This document shows positions 1-10,655 of a stretch of 64,000 nucleotides of DNA, in pieces (within the stretch, counting starts at the first letter, position 1; each line of letters starts with the position of its first letter). Under the pieces are notes generated by a model that worked only from the letters and a program-made list of their open reading frames with translations, had not been told where the DNA came from and made no database searches. The stretch is from Marasmius tenuissimus (lineage: Eukaryota; Basidiomycota; Agaricomycetes; Agaricales; Marasmiaceae). The position numbers were made by a program, and so were the translations under genes. The DNA is taken from assembly GCA_029532415.1 (NCBI GenBank), contig JAQOTA010000067.1:248001-312000 (forward strand). The letters are read 5' to 3'.

Positions 1-780
1 CTTTCGGGTGCTACGAATCCGAGAGGAGGTGGACGTACACCTCCGAAACAGATGGTAATGATAACGCGAATAATAGCGGGTTTTTTTCGCCGAATCAAAT
101 GGCAAAAGAATATAAATATTCATCTGGGGTATTAGCTTGTCTTTTGACTATTCTGACTGGACACGCCGCACGCCGCACCACAACCTATCTTCCTCGTCGA
201 TGGTCCATCTAGCCAACAACTATTTCGAGCCTTCAGTCCAATCTTGGAGAGTAATTCAAGGATGACCTTCATTAGGAGTACCCATCGAAGTTGTCGAGTC
301 ATCAGTGATAGAATTAAATTCTGTTCGTCTTTCCCCCATTACCCCCACTCTTGAACCTGCTCGGTATCTCGTTCACAATACAATGACGCTGGAGGCCAAC
401 TCGCCAGCTACGATCCCTCGTCTTTAGCGCTTCGGCAGTTACATTGAATATCGTGGCTTTCGTGAGTGTTCGCTCTATACTCGGATTCTATTTCGTCCGT
501 ATGTTTGGGTTGATATGCCAGTGCGCGTATCAACCAGGGCACAAGAATATCCAGTATTTGGTCTATATCGGGGAGATCTGTTTCTGACAGTTATGTGAAC
601 CCAATGGGGTCGTCGCATTGGTGGACATAGCGAGGACTGATACAGCATCTAGGACACGGGACTCGATACCCGGCCTCACGTATATGACTGGTGTGAGAGC
701 GACAGAACGACGTCCTTCCCTTCCCCCCACCATCACAAGTTGAACAGCCATCTCCTCATTTTCCCTTCGATCACGGGTGG
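1..780 (+). other. P1 5' flank with conserved upstream block
   Basis: No complete gene is seen here. The first ~200 bases match the stretches before P4 (about 23,690-23,900) and P6 (about 39,530-39,720), so the window opens inside a duplicated block. Around 380-480 lies a decayed version of a short exon-like sequence that is open before P4 and P6, followed by a GT donor. Bases ~590-760 form a block conserved before every P gene. It is open on both strands, but its differences between copies are not concentrated at codon third positions, so I treat it as a conserved 5' region of unproven coding status. Confidence 0.5.
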
Positions 781-3105
781 ATGGCGATGTTCAATGTCTT
801 CAACGAGACCAGAGACATCCAGATTGGCCATAATGCAACCTTCCACACTGTAGGCGGCAATTTGACGACAACGACGACAAATACATATTACAATGATCAA
901 GGGGATAAGGTTGAATTGGTGCGCACGAACCTTATACTGATTACCGACGTTCTGACTGGAGCATAGTACGGAAATATGTTCAGAAAAATACTCATGGGCG
1001 ACATCATTGTGCGAAGGGATGTCTCTTCGCAGGTCCTAGAAGTGGTCGTGGAAAATAAACATCGAGAATTGGATCGTGGGGAATCACAACGACGGTCCAA
1101 AGTGGTGAGAGTTAGGAAAACCACGCAACACGTCGAGGTAATGGGACTCCCAGGAAACTTCACAAGCATAGCAATTGAGGGATTGGATGGGACTCAAGAG
1201 GGTCTTGAGATCGTAAGCACACTTCATAGAGGTCCATGTCAGTATCTTATGAGGCATTGCAGATATCAGAGCGTGTATGCAGAGAGCTGGCATCTCGGCG
1301 GTATGTTCAGATACATGCTCGCAGAGTGGTCTACTAATTTGATTTCAGGTCGCCGCTATTCCCCCAGCTGGTAGGAATAGGCCAGTCCAAGCAGCCGACG
1401 TGGATCTTGCATGACGGTAGGGGTTTTTGGTTGGTGGTTTTACCTGTGAACACTAATGATTACATCGAAGAGCTGGCGAACGGGTTGGAATTCTGCGACA
1501 AAATGTGGGCTGAGAGTCGAGTTGTGTGGTACTACCTTTGGTATACACAGGTATGTCCAGCCTTTTGACATCCTTCGCCGGCTGATGATATCTTTAGACC
1601 ACCTCGTTTGATGCTTTGCTCGCAGACAAGACTCTTACGATACCTGTAAGTGGTTTATTTATAGAATTTACCCCTCTGATAGATGAATGACAGGTTTGGG
1701 CAGAGCGGGGTTTCTGGAATTTCAACCTCAAAACCCACGCTTGGCAATACGACGTCCCTTCCATCTCCCTCTCCCCACCAAACATCGACCTCTCTCTCAA
1801 ACCACTCCGCTATTCACCAACCCCACTTCGCCACCAAACACCTCCCCAACTCGACTCCACCGAGATCTTTGCCTGCATTGAAAACCAACTCGGCGACTTT
1901 TTGCATGTGATTGCGTCAACAGGGGAGACAAGGCACATCGAAGATCTTTCAGCTTTCGCACGCCATGGCCTTCTGACCTTCGGGGCTGTTGTCGACCGAA
2001 ACCAACCCGAAATCATAGCCCACCTCCCCTCCACCCCTCCCCCTCAATGGTGTTTTCAGAACTTTAGCACCGGTGTTGAAGCCACCTACTCCACTTCCGG
2101 TGCGCCCACCTGCCCAGCCATCTTTCGTGTGCTAACTTGTGTAGTACCATCTCGTGTTGATTTCTGCTCTGACCAGCCCACGGTGAATGTGGACCTTCAC
2201 TTCTCCTGGTGCCTTCCGGATCTACTTCAACAACACACTGCCTACCTCGCTCAATCTATTCCTTTTGGCTTTGGGTGTCATGATCTGAAGAATGATCTGG
2301 GCAAGTGCACCTCCATTTCTCGCCAATTCCCCACTGATCTCTATTTCCCTCAGTATTCATTACTGACGTTCGATTTTCTCTTGTCGGCACAATCCCCAAT
2401 AACCCCACATCCCCGACCCCCATTCATCTTTTTATCCCTCCGATGCTTATGGAGCAAAGAAACGGGATGTTTTCTATACATTATCCCCTTCCCGGCTCTC
2501 TGTTCTACTGGTCCTTTGACCCGTACGGAAAACATGCGATATCCGAGGAGGATTGGGAGACGAACGGGATTCCCAGGCTTAAGGTTCTGTCCTGGATCGG
2601 CTCGTCGTGGTACAGCTCCAATTACCGGGCAGTAGACGAGTATTTACAAACACGGAACTATGGCTTGGATGGTAGAATCTATGCATCGGAACGTGGGTAT
2701 CCCGCATTAGTACCAGGTGAGTTCCAATTCCTGTTTATGTATCGGAGTCCCCGGGTCGTCGGCTCATTTCTGAGGCCTCAGGTGATCCTTTTGAAGCTGC
2801 AGCCTGTAACTCAAACGAGTCAAGTATAGATAGAAATTTGAACCACGTATTCTCAACAGGTAAGTGGCAGCTAGTATCGGAGAACCATTTATTCATTGCC
2901 CTCTGTCGTCTTCAAAGATATTGACCCTCGCCCTCGGATACGACCCAAAACAAATCCCCGAATAATCAGGTACATTCAGATCATCAAGACCACTGGAAAA
3001 TCATCTCGGGGGCTCATGCGATCGACTGGGAGGTCCAGGCCTGGCTCTTCAGCTTTGGCTAACCGAGCGCGACCAAACAGATCCAGGACAAAGAGAAGGT
3101 CGTAG
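781..3105 (+). CDS. P1: agaricomycete-specific protein of unknown function, ten exons, 620 aa
   Basis: Exons: 781-918, 967-1212, 1263-1300, 1349-1550, 1598-1645, 1694-2099, 2145-2300, 2354-2716, 2782-2859, 2918-3105. They join without a stop to give 620 aa. Nine introns of 45-65 bp have GT-AG borders, except 2301-2353, which is GC-AG (GCAAGT donor). Visible parts: residues 1-46 carry an N-terminal motif (IQIGHNATFHTVGGNLT, a Thr run, YYND); the core includes YGNMFRK, FPQLVGIGQSKQPTW, FARHGLLTFGAVVDRN and VPSRVDF; FYWSFDPYG and ISEEDW lie near residues 460-480; the last exon is strongly basic and ends in RSRTKRRS. From memory this matches a large, uncharacterised agaricomycete family with an (I)NGGxFxxVGGN-like N-terminus and an FYWSxDPxG block. 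No enzyme motif, signal peptide or membrane span is evident. The start is the first ATG of the exon; the next, two codons on, is an alternative. Paralogues P2-P4 share every intron phase. Confidence 0.85.
2301..2353 (+). other. GC-AG intron of P1 (shared by all P copies)
   Basis: A 53-nt intron begins with GCAAGT and ends with CCCTCAG, with an ACTGAT branch-like site about 20 nt upstream of the acceptor. Removing it joins NDL to VFITDVRF in frame. The same intron lies at 9874-9926 (P2), 16453-16505 (P3) and 26062-26113 (P4), with GCAAGT or GCGAGT donors. P5 keeps the donor. P6 keeps the donor but has lost the acceptor AG. Confidence 0.8.
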
Positions 3106-3351
3106 TATATGTACACACAGCTCTCGTGTTATGATTGTTTTCTTTGCCTAACTGAGTCTGGCTCTTCGTTCGAGTCACTTACCTCGTTCCACTTTGAGTG
3201 CAACTACCCGGATTGACACGTCGTTGTTGCCCCTGCTGCGCTAGAGACTCGGCATCTCTACTATCAAACTCGATGACACTAAATCGGGATAAAAACGCTC
3301 GAACTCTCGAAAGGTAATCATAAAGATAGATCTGGGAGTACCAACTCCTAA

Positions 3352-4762
3352 TCAAGCAGAAGGATTTGCCTGTTGTGAATGTGTCTGAAGGAGGAGGCTC
3401 ATACGTTTGACCTCATGAAGAGGCGACCATATCTCGCCACACGGTCGCTGTAAATAGATTGTTGAATCCTGCACAGAGTCAGAGTCACAGAGTGATTGGC
3501 TCTCAAAAGATTCTAGGCTCAAAAGACAATACGGACGCACCTGAGGTGTTATCACCAAATTGAAAGTGGACCAGTACCAATTCCGCCGCTCCACAATTCT
3601 TTGAATGTTCAGCGTTGCCTGATTGCCTAAACCACCAGTAATGCCTCTCAAACGCAAGGTTAAGTCGTCAGCAAAGGACAGTAAGGTATCTGCCAACCTA
3701 TGAGTCAACTCTCGTGTGAGCTGTGGAAATCATCCCTATGACTATAATGCACATAGCCTAGTCCCTACTACTTCATACCTATCATACAAGCTGAGTGTCA
3801 ATCTAGCCACAAAGGATCATTGTAGGGTACTTCGGATCCCAATGACGAGAGAAGAAGGCAGGTTAGTGACGGGATTGACTCGTATCTGCGCGATCGAACA
3901 CTTGGGACATCTCATACCTGTGTCATTTGAAGGTGCGTTTCAGATGATGAGAAAGATGGTTGGTATATGAGACGCCGACCAGATATCACTGTTGAAGGTT
4001 TATCGTGAAGATTGCCCTCCGAATTTTACGAATTTGTTTCCTACGCAGCTAAGATAAATAAGGTTGTCAGCGGATGTAACGGCCAAAAGCCACAAAAATT
4101 TACCTACTCACACGCCCTGCCTTTGCGGAGTGAGTTCTCGGGTGAGCATAAGCCATACGCGTAGATCTTGAATTCCCGACCCGAGCCTGAAAGGACACCC
4201 GCATTGGTAGACGGAATAGCTGATGATGCTGAAATCTCTTGCCGTCAGCTCTTGGTAGTGAAGTACCGTTTGAGGCAGATTCTGAGCTGTTGGCTACAGA
4301 GAGTGAATGGGGAAATTCAGAGCATGAGTACAACGCAGGAATAGAAACCTCGGGAACGTAGTGTTTGAATTGGCTTGCTCTCGATTTGATTCGTTGCCAT
4401 CCATCCCCAACTGTCTTCCCCCATTGTTTCTGTACCTTTTCAGCGTCAGCAAATGTTCGAATCTCTTTTTGTGGACTAATTGTGAGAACTTGATAGGGCG
4501 AGAACACAAGTAAAGAACCCTGCGGCAAAGGAATTGATAATCCTTGCTCTTCCTGAGTGTCTCGAACAAAGCTGAGCCCGGACCGTAATCCATTGAGAGA
4601 TGTGCTGAAGATTGACAAGGAGATAACGCTTATTCCGAACTGACAACGATTCCACACTACTGTCTCTTTAGCCAGTTGTATACAAGAAGTGGCCGTACGA
4701 GCCATCCCAAGTTGATCTGGCATGGCCAACTTGTTGATCACCAGAGTTCTGGACATGATCAA
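3352..4762 (-). CDS. Possible multi-exon hypothetical gene U (model incomplete)
   Basis: I do not recognise a family. On the minus strand, 4100-4762 is open for 220 codons and includes LPQGSLLVFSPYQVLTI; a GTGAGT donor follows it near 4100. Further downstream, 3352-3708 encodes a second stretch containing LRLRGITGGLGNQATLNIQR. There a 71-nt GTGCGT...GTGCAG intron would join ITPQ to DSTIYLQRPCG before a stop at 3352. The exons between 3709 and 4100 and the true start are unresolved. It lies between P1 and Q1, convergent with P1, and has no second copy in the window. This could be one gene, two fragments or chance open frames. Confidence 0.3.
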
Positions 4763-5408
4763 ATCAGGTTATTATCAACCCACGGGACATGAATGGATAA
4801 CGTACCTGGTGCCATCGCCGCTTCTTATACATCCTCTAGTCGGAATGTAGCCAGCCCCGGGCCTAAACTACCCTTGTCATCCTCTGACTGAGCCTTCATA
4901 TACGATAAGAATGCCGACGCCAACGAAACAAAGACAGTGTCGGCAATCCGGTCTACTGCCATTTGCCTTTGTCGTGGGTTCATGCGAGCGTAATGACCCT
5001 AGTTCCCAATAACCAAACCCCATCCTGCTGTGATCCTACCTCTCATACGAGTAGTTCGCCGGATTGGCTCAGATTTGGGGTTTGAAGGATCAAGATAACA
5101 AGAATGATAGCCCGCTGCAGAGAACTCTGGGAAAGTATCTCTGAGTGGCTGATTCGCGACATAGAGAAGGGGGAATTGTGTGTGGAAAAAAGAGAGCAAA
5201 AAATGGCAGAGCGGACTACGGTTGTACCGTTTGGGTGAGTCAAACGGTGACCATACGCAGCTACACAAGTCGGTGGGTGCCCATCTACACTCGACCGAGA
5301 ATCCTATGTATAGGCTCTCCCCATGTTCGAGACCTTCGCCCAAAATAAGACTGAACGAGTGGTCCGGGGGAATTTTGATGGCTCATTCTCAATGCCCCAC
5401 ATAGTGCC
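4763..5408. other. No supported gene
   Basis: Short overlapping open frames occur on both strands (for example 4999-5343 minus), but none shows a recognisable motif or a partner copy elsewhere in the window. It may hold the 5' part of locus U or the promoter of Q1. Confidence 0.4.
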
Positions 5409-6763
5409 GTGGTTTATCGTTTACATCTGGGATGCTACCTTATAGGTCCGTTAGAGGTAAGTGCTGATTACGATTTAATCAGATACGAAAAATCAGGTGA
5501 TTTTTACCGCTTCACAAGGGGGCCAATGCTGATCTTTCAAATTCAGTTCTCCTCCTTCTCGGAGTACCTGACTACTCCATCGGTACCTGGCTCATCGGGA
5601 AGCGGTGCCGGAATATGGTATTCAGTTCGTGGTAGAGACGACACGAGGTTGGCGTCTATTTTCCCGTATTGGTTCCATGAACACACCCTACAGTGTAGCA
5701 ACGAACAAATGAAATCTCGGTTGAACTCCACAGTGACATTTTTACTAGCCTCTCGGAGCGGAGCTACTTGTATCAATCTAATGGGAGGTCAACGCCGAGA
5801 GGTTAAACTGTTGCCGAAACTATGCGTTGTGAAAGATCTTCGAGGTATCCTCGTCACTTTTCAAGCTCATTTGTTTCATTCCCACGGCTTGGTTTCAGTG
5901 GTTTCCTATCCCAGCAATTGCTGAGCGCTGAAGCGCTGACCATAGACATTGTGAGACTTTATTCCAGTAGTACGCTCGCCTCTGAGAATGCCTTGTATTT
6001 GGTAGATACCGGAGAATTCGAGACTCTCTAAAATTCCACGATGCAATTTATGGGAAAGAGATCGCGTCCTCGTCTGTGTCTTTGGCCAACTTGTTGACCT
6101 CAGCAAGACTCTGCTTGAGTATACCACCGGACGTCGTTCATTCCAATTCCATTCGCATATAACTAGCACAGGTTGGTCGGAAGTACCTGTGAACCTGTGA
6201 AGTCCATCCTCAGAGCTCAACATCATGTTTTCTATATAAACGCTGCGCATATTTAAATACCCCCAGTCCCACACACATTGCAAGAAAGGAGGATATTGAT
6301 AACTTTTTCCGGGGTTCAACCCTTCAAAGGCCTGTATTATTCTCCGAGCCGGGCTGATTCAGGTATGTCTCTTCCTCTACTTGCCCATTGCAGGTTTTTT
6401 TGAATCTATCTCTATTTGAGAAAACCACGAATCAAACGTAGACCTTCCGCATACCCAATCACCACATATTTGAGCACTGGTAAGTGATGCTCCCCTTGTG
6501 CTATATTCTCTTTCATTAGCGGGTAAGTCAATAGCAAGTAAAAGGGATGTGACACTCGAATTCGCACTCGCAAAGCTCTTGACTCTTGCAGACTTGTCGA
6601 GAGAAGTGCGGGTGTCGGCGATTTCAAAGGACGTCTGACCGAGTTGAATCTACATCACTCGTACCAATGGCAGTCGGGGCGTTCACTGAAGTTCAAGTTT
6701 GTAATCATTTTGTACGGTGACTTCGCGCAATACACGCTCCGTCTCACTGAATGGGGATTATAA
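5409..6763 (+). pseudogene. Q1: duplicated hypothetical locus, partly decayed
   Basis: This locus aligns with Q2 (about 12,207-13,617) in order and strand. The first part is open for 171 codons (5409-5924), with a likely GTATCC donor after LRG near 5846. Later segments conserved with Q2 encode SSSVSLANLLTSARLCL (about 6073-6123) and KGLYYSP (about 6328-6350). The last exon contains LHHSYQWQSGRSL and DFAQYTLRLTEWGL and stops near 6763. The last exon reads in the same frame in both copies (GVGDxKG, LHHSYQWQS, FKFVII, FAQYT), which supports former coding. In the exon matching Q2's NVDLPH segment, Q1 has in-frame stops. I cannot assemble an uninterrupted model. The product is unknown. Confidence 0.45.
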
Positions 6764-7722
6764 TGATGCATTCTCTCCGTCCTATACTTCCCTAAGACAA
6801 CGGGCTTGACACCAAGACTAGTGCTCCTGCAGTGCTTCAACTTGCTGCTTGATGCTAGACCCACCAAGTGCCCGAATCGTCATCAATAGAAGTAGCTCGA
6901 TCCTCCCCCCGAGCCCAATCTACATTTGATTTGCCTAAGCCAGCAGACCATAAATTCACTGTTAGAACTAGATAAAATGGAGTGAAGGTTTTAAATAAGT
7001 AAAAGAGGTTTTTGCCTCTCATTGATTCTCGATGAGTTATTTGGATGGAGTGAGGCTGAGAAGTCAGAGAGTGGTCAGGTGAATAGCCTAAGGTTCGAAA
7101 GCTATCCGAATCATACATTTATCGTGCCGCTTCTTCAGATGTAATAAATCTAGAACCAAATGAAACCGTTGGACTAGTACCCACTCTAGACCCTTGTACA
7201 CACGAAGCAAGCGAGTCCAGACAATGAACGGATGGGATTATGTGTCGACTGAAGGCGGTTGTACACCTCCGAGCCAGATGATAAGGTGAGTCGCTCTCCA
7301 CCTTGTACTTGTCTTAATCAGGCCACGAGAACTTTTGCGACGGCTAGAGCGGTAGCTTTTCGTCCGAAAAATTGACGAGGTAGTACGGTGTCAATGCACT
7401 ATAACTGACTAGTATATCGGGAGTATCAACTTATATTCTCGCGCCGTCACTTTGCCTTGTTTTTCTCGCCTAAGGTCGCTGCACTTCACAACAGCGCTGT
7501 TTCAATCATGAAGGGGGATTGGTGAACAATTTTGTTGAGAAAAATATTGCCCGCTAGATGTGCAAGTGACTGGTTGATCCGTCGCTAAACAATGTGGGTC
7601 ACTTTCATCTTATCACTACCATCCTCGAACCTGGGTCGATATCTTGTCCACAACTCACCTGCTTCTACGTCCCAGCTGCAGCGCTTTAGCTGATATGTGG
7701 GGTACCATGTGGCTTTCGTGTA
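6764..7722. other. Duplicated spacer between Q1 and P2, with micro-inversion
   Basis: This spacer is closely similar to 13,618-14,574. It includes a ~55-bp segment (about 6798-6853) that is in the opposite orientation at 13,623-13,679. Bases ~7180-7290 resemble the short exon-like stretch ending in ...TDG before a GTGAG donor that also precedes P4 and P6. No full gene is seen. Confidence 0.55.
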
Positions 7723-8061
7723 CTGACCTATTTCACTCAATTCGTTTGGTCACAGGTCACAGGCCTCAAAATTCACGAATAATTTTCGTGAGGTCACAGG
7801 GTTGCGAGATTTACAACAAAGGCCACTGGCCGTTCACCGTTACTACAGTGGCACCCGACCAAATCACCTTAAAATTGAACTCCGATCAGCACTACTTAGC
7901 ATGTAGAGTCGTGCGGAAGATTCCCTCTAATAGGATGGTGCTCGAGGGCTCATTAGAATTTTACTAACTGGTCACAGGTCACTCAGTGTTCAAACGGATT
8001 GATATATTCGTATGAAATGGTCACGGGTCACAGTCCATACGAATTGAGTTGAATAGGTCAG
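7723..8061. mobile_element. 339-bp MITE with TA target duplication (Tc1/mariner-like)
   Basis: The ends are near-perfect inverted repeats of about 23-25 bp: CTGACCTATTTCACTCAATT at the left, and CTGACCTATTCAACTCAATT on the opposite strand at the right. TA flanks both sides (7721-7722 and 8062-8063). The paralogous site upstream of P3 (TA at 14,575-14,576) lacks the insert and has a single TA, so the borders are read directly from an empty site. Subterminal GGTCACAGGTCAC repeats lie inside both ends. There is no transposase; an internal open frame at 7644-7967 crosses the left border and is not a gene. Confidence 0.85.
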
Positions 8062-8371
8062 TATGTTTGTTATCTGCTTACTTTCACTCAAGTTCTAATC
8101 CGCCCGAACATTTGGGTTGATATGGCGGTGCTCATATCGGCCGGCACAACAACAAAAAGATTGGGCATCATTAAGACCAACTTCTGATAGTCATGTGAGC
8201 CTAATGTAATCGTCGTATTGGTGGGCATAACGAGGTCTAATACAGCATTTAGGACACGGGGCTTGGTACGCAGTCTCACATATACAATGGGCGCACGAGC
8301 GACAGACATTCTTCCCTTTCCCCCGCCATCATAACCAACCATCATCTCGGTTTCTCTTTGATTCGTTGTAG
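8062..8371 (+). promoter_or_regulatory. Conserved 5' block before P2
   Basis: This matches the block before P1, P3, P4 and P6 and leads into the start of P2. It ends in a TTGTAG acceptor-like sequence directly before the ATG at 8372. A spliced 5' leader is possible. No TATA box or known operator was identified. Confidence 0.4.
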
Positions 8372-10655
8372 ATGACAATGAATAATATCTTCACTGATGC
8401 CAGAGATGTCCAGATCGGCCATAATGCAAATATACAAAGTGTGAGTGGCAACTTGACGACAACAACGAACACATATTACACTGATCGAGGGGATAAAGTT
8501 GAACTGGTGCGTGAAGGCTGTATCATGATTACCAGCGTTCTGAATGGAGCATAGTACGGGAATATGTTCAGAAAGATACTCATGGGCGACATCATTGTGC
8601 GGAGGGATGTCTCTTCGCAGGTCCTAGAAGTGGTCGTGGAATTGGATCGTGGGGAATTACAACAACGGGCCAAAGTGATGAGAGTTAGGAAAACCACGCA
8701 ACACGTCGAGGTAATGGGACTTCCCGGGAGTTTCACAAGCATAGCAATTGAGAGATTGGACGGGACTCAAGAGGGTCTTGAGATTGTAAGCACACTTCAT
8801 GGGTGTTTGGGTCAGTATCTCATGAGCCGTCACAGATATCAGAGCGTGTATGTAGAGAGCTGGCATCTCGGCGGTATGTCCAGATACATGCCCGCGGAGT
8901 GGTCTTCTAATCTGATCTCAGGTCGCCGCTATTCCCCCAGCTGGTTGGAATAGGCCAGTCCAAATCACCAACGTGGATTGTGCATGACGGTAGGGGTTTT
9001 TGGTCGGTGGTTTTATTTGCGGGCACTGACAAGCACGTTGAAGAACTGGCAAACGGGGAAGAATTCACCAAGATGTGGGCTGAAGAGAGTATAGCTGTGT
9101 TGCACTACCTTTGGTATACACAGGTATGTCTACCTTCTTGACAATCTACGTCGGCTGAAAGTGTTTTTAGATCACCTCGTTGTTTGCTTTGCGTGAAGAC
9201 ACGACTCTGACGATACCTGTGGGTGGTTTATTTATAGAATTTACCCCTCTGATAAATGAACGACAGGTTTCGGTCGAGTGGGGCTTTTGGACATTCAACC
9301 TCAAAACCCACACTTGGCAATATGACATCCCATCCATCTCCCTCTCCCCACCAAACACCGACATCTCTCTCGAAGCAATCCGCTATTTACCAATTCCACT
9401 TCGCCAAGAAACACCTCCCCGACTCGACCCCACCGAGATCGTCGCCTGCATCGAGAACCAACTCGGTGACTTTTTCCATGTGATTGCGTCATTTGGGGCG
9501 ACGAGGCATGTCGAAGATCTTTCAGCTTTCGCACGTCATGGTCATTTGACCTTCGGGGCTGTTGTCGACCGAAACCAACCCGAAATCATCGCCCACCTTC
9601 CCTCTACCCCTCCCCCTCAATGGCGTTTTGAAAACCGCAGCGCCGGTGTTGAAGCCACCTACTCCACTTCCGGTACGCCCACCTGTCCAGCCATCTTTCT
9701 TGTGCTCACTTGTGCAGTACCATCTCGTGTCGATTTCTACTCTGATCAGCCGGCAGTGAACGTGGAGCTTCACTTTTCCTGGCGCTTTCCAGATCCATTT
9801 CAGCAACGTACTGCCTACCTCGCCCAGTCTCTTCCGTTTGCTGGTAGTTGTTATGATTCGTGGAACGACCTTGGCGAGTGCACCTCCATTCCTCGCCAAC
9901 TCCCCACTGATCTCTATTTCCCTCAGTGTTCATTGACGAGGTTCAATTTTCTCTTATCGGCACAATGCCAAAGAACCCCACATCCTCGACCCCCATTTAT
10001 CTTTTTGTTCCTCCAATTCCTATGGAGCATAGCAACGGCATAGACTCCATACACTATCCCCTTGTCGGCCCACTTTTTTACTGGTCCCTCGACCCGAACG
10101 GAGAACATATGATATCAGAGGAGGATTGGGAGATGAACGGGATTCCCAAACTTGAGGTTCTGTCTTGGATTGGCGCGTCGTGGGGCATTGGGGAGTACTG
10201 GGCAGTAGAAGAGCATTTACAAACACGGAACTACGACTTGGATGGTAGAAAATATGCATCGGAACATGGGTATCCCGTGCTGATACCGGGTGAGTTGCAG
10301 CTCTGGTTTGTGTTTTGGACTCTCTCTGGTATATACTTACTCCTGAGATTCTAGGTGATCCTTTTGACGTGAGGTTTTGTAACTGGAACGAGTCGGAAAC
10401 AGGTGAAGACTGGAGTAATACCAGCTCGGAAGGTGAGCACTCAATGACATCGGAGACTCTGGCAACTCATGTCATCCCATAGCCACTCAAGAGAGTGATC
10501 CGCTCCCCTCCGAAACTTCTCGAGCTACAGTTCCGCGAAATGGAAAGGCCCGGATGTTGAAATATAGTCAGAAGATTTCCAGGGTATTTAGGCGAATCAC
10601 CCGAAGGTCCAAAGCAAGTCCTGCAGCCTTGGCTGACGTACCGTCGGCACGATAA
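8372..10655 (+). CDS. P2: P-family protein, ten exons, 609 aa
   Basis: Exons: 8372-8506, 8555-8785, 8836-8873, 8922-9123, 9171-9218, 9267-9672, 9718-9873, 9927-10289, 10355-10432, 10483-10655. The joined frame is open for 609 aa. Compared with P1, exon 2 lacks five codons in frame and exon 1 lacks one; exons 3-9 have identical lengths. It keeps the N-terminal IQIGHNANIQSVSGNLT motif, FPQLVGIGQSKSPTW, FARHGHLTFGAVVDRN, FIDEVQFSLIGT and FYWSLDPNG. The C-terminus is of the second tail type (KARMLKYSQKISRVFRRITR), basic but different from P1. The donor at 9219 is GTGGGT, weaker than in the paralogues; retaining that 48-nt intron would add 16 codons in frame. A MITE sits ~310 bp upstream. Function is unknown. 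Confidence 0.85.

Noticed and set aside
897..1169. Minus-strand open frame shared by several P copies (MLVKFPGSPITSTCCVV...)
   Set aside because: It is the shadow of P exons 1-2. It is conserved only because the plus-strand exons are, and it spans a P intron.
1901..2635. Long plus-strand open frame of 244 codons taken as a gene by itself
   Set aside because: It crosses the 2100-2144 and 2301-2353 introns and changes frame relative to the conserved FYWSFDPYG exon; the spliced ten-exon P1 model explains it.
7644..7967. 107-codon plus-strand open frame before P2
   Set aside because: It runs across the left border of the MITE and is absent from the empty site before P3.
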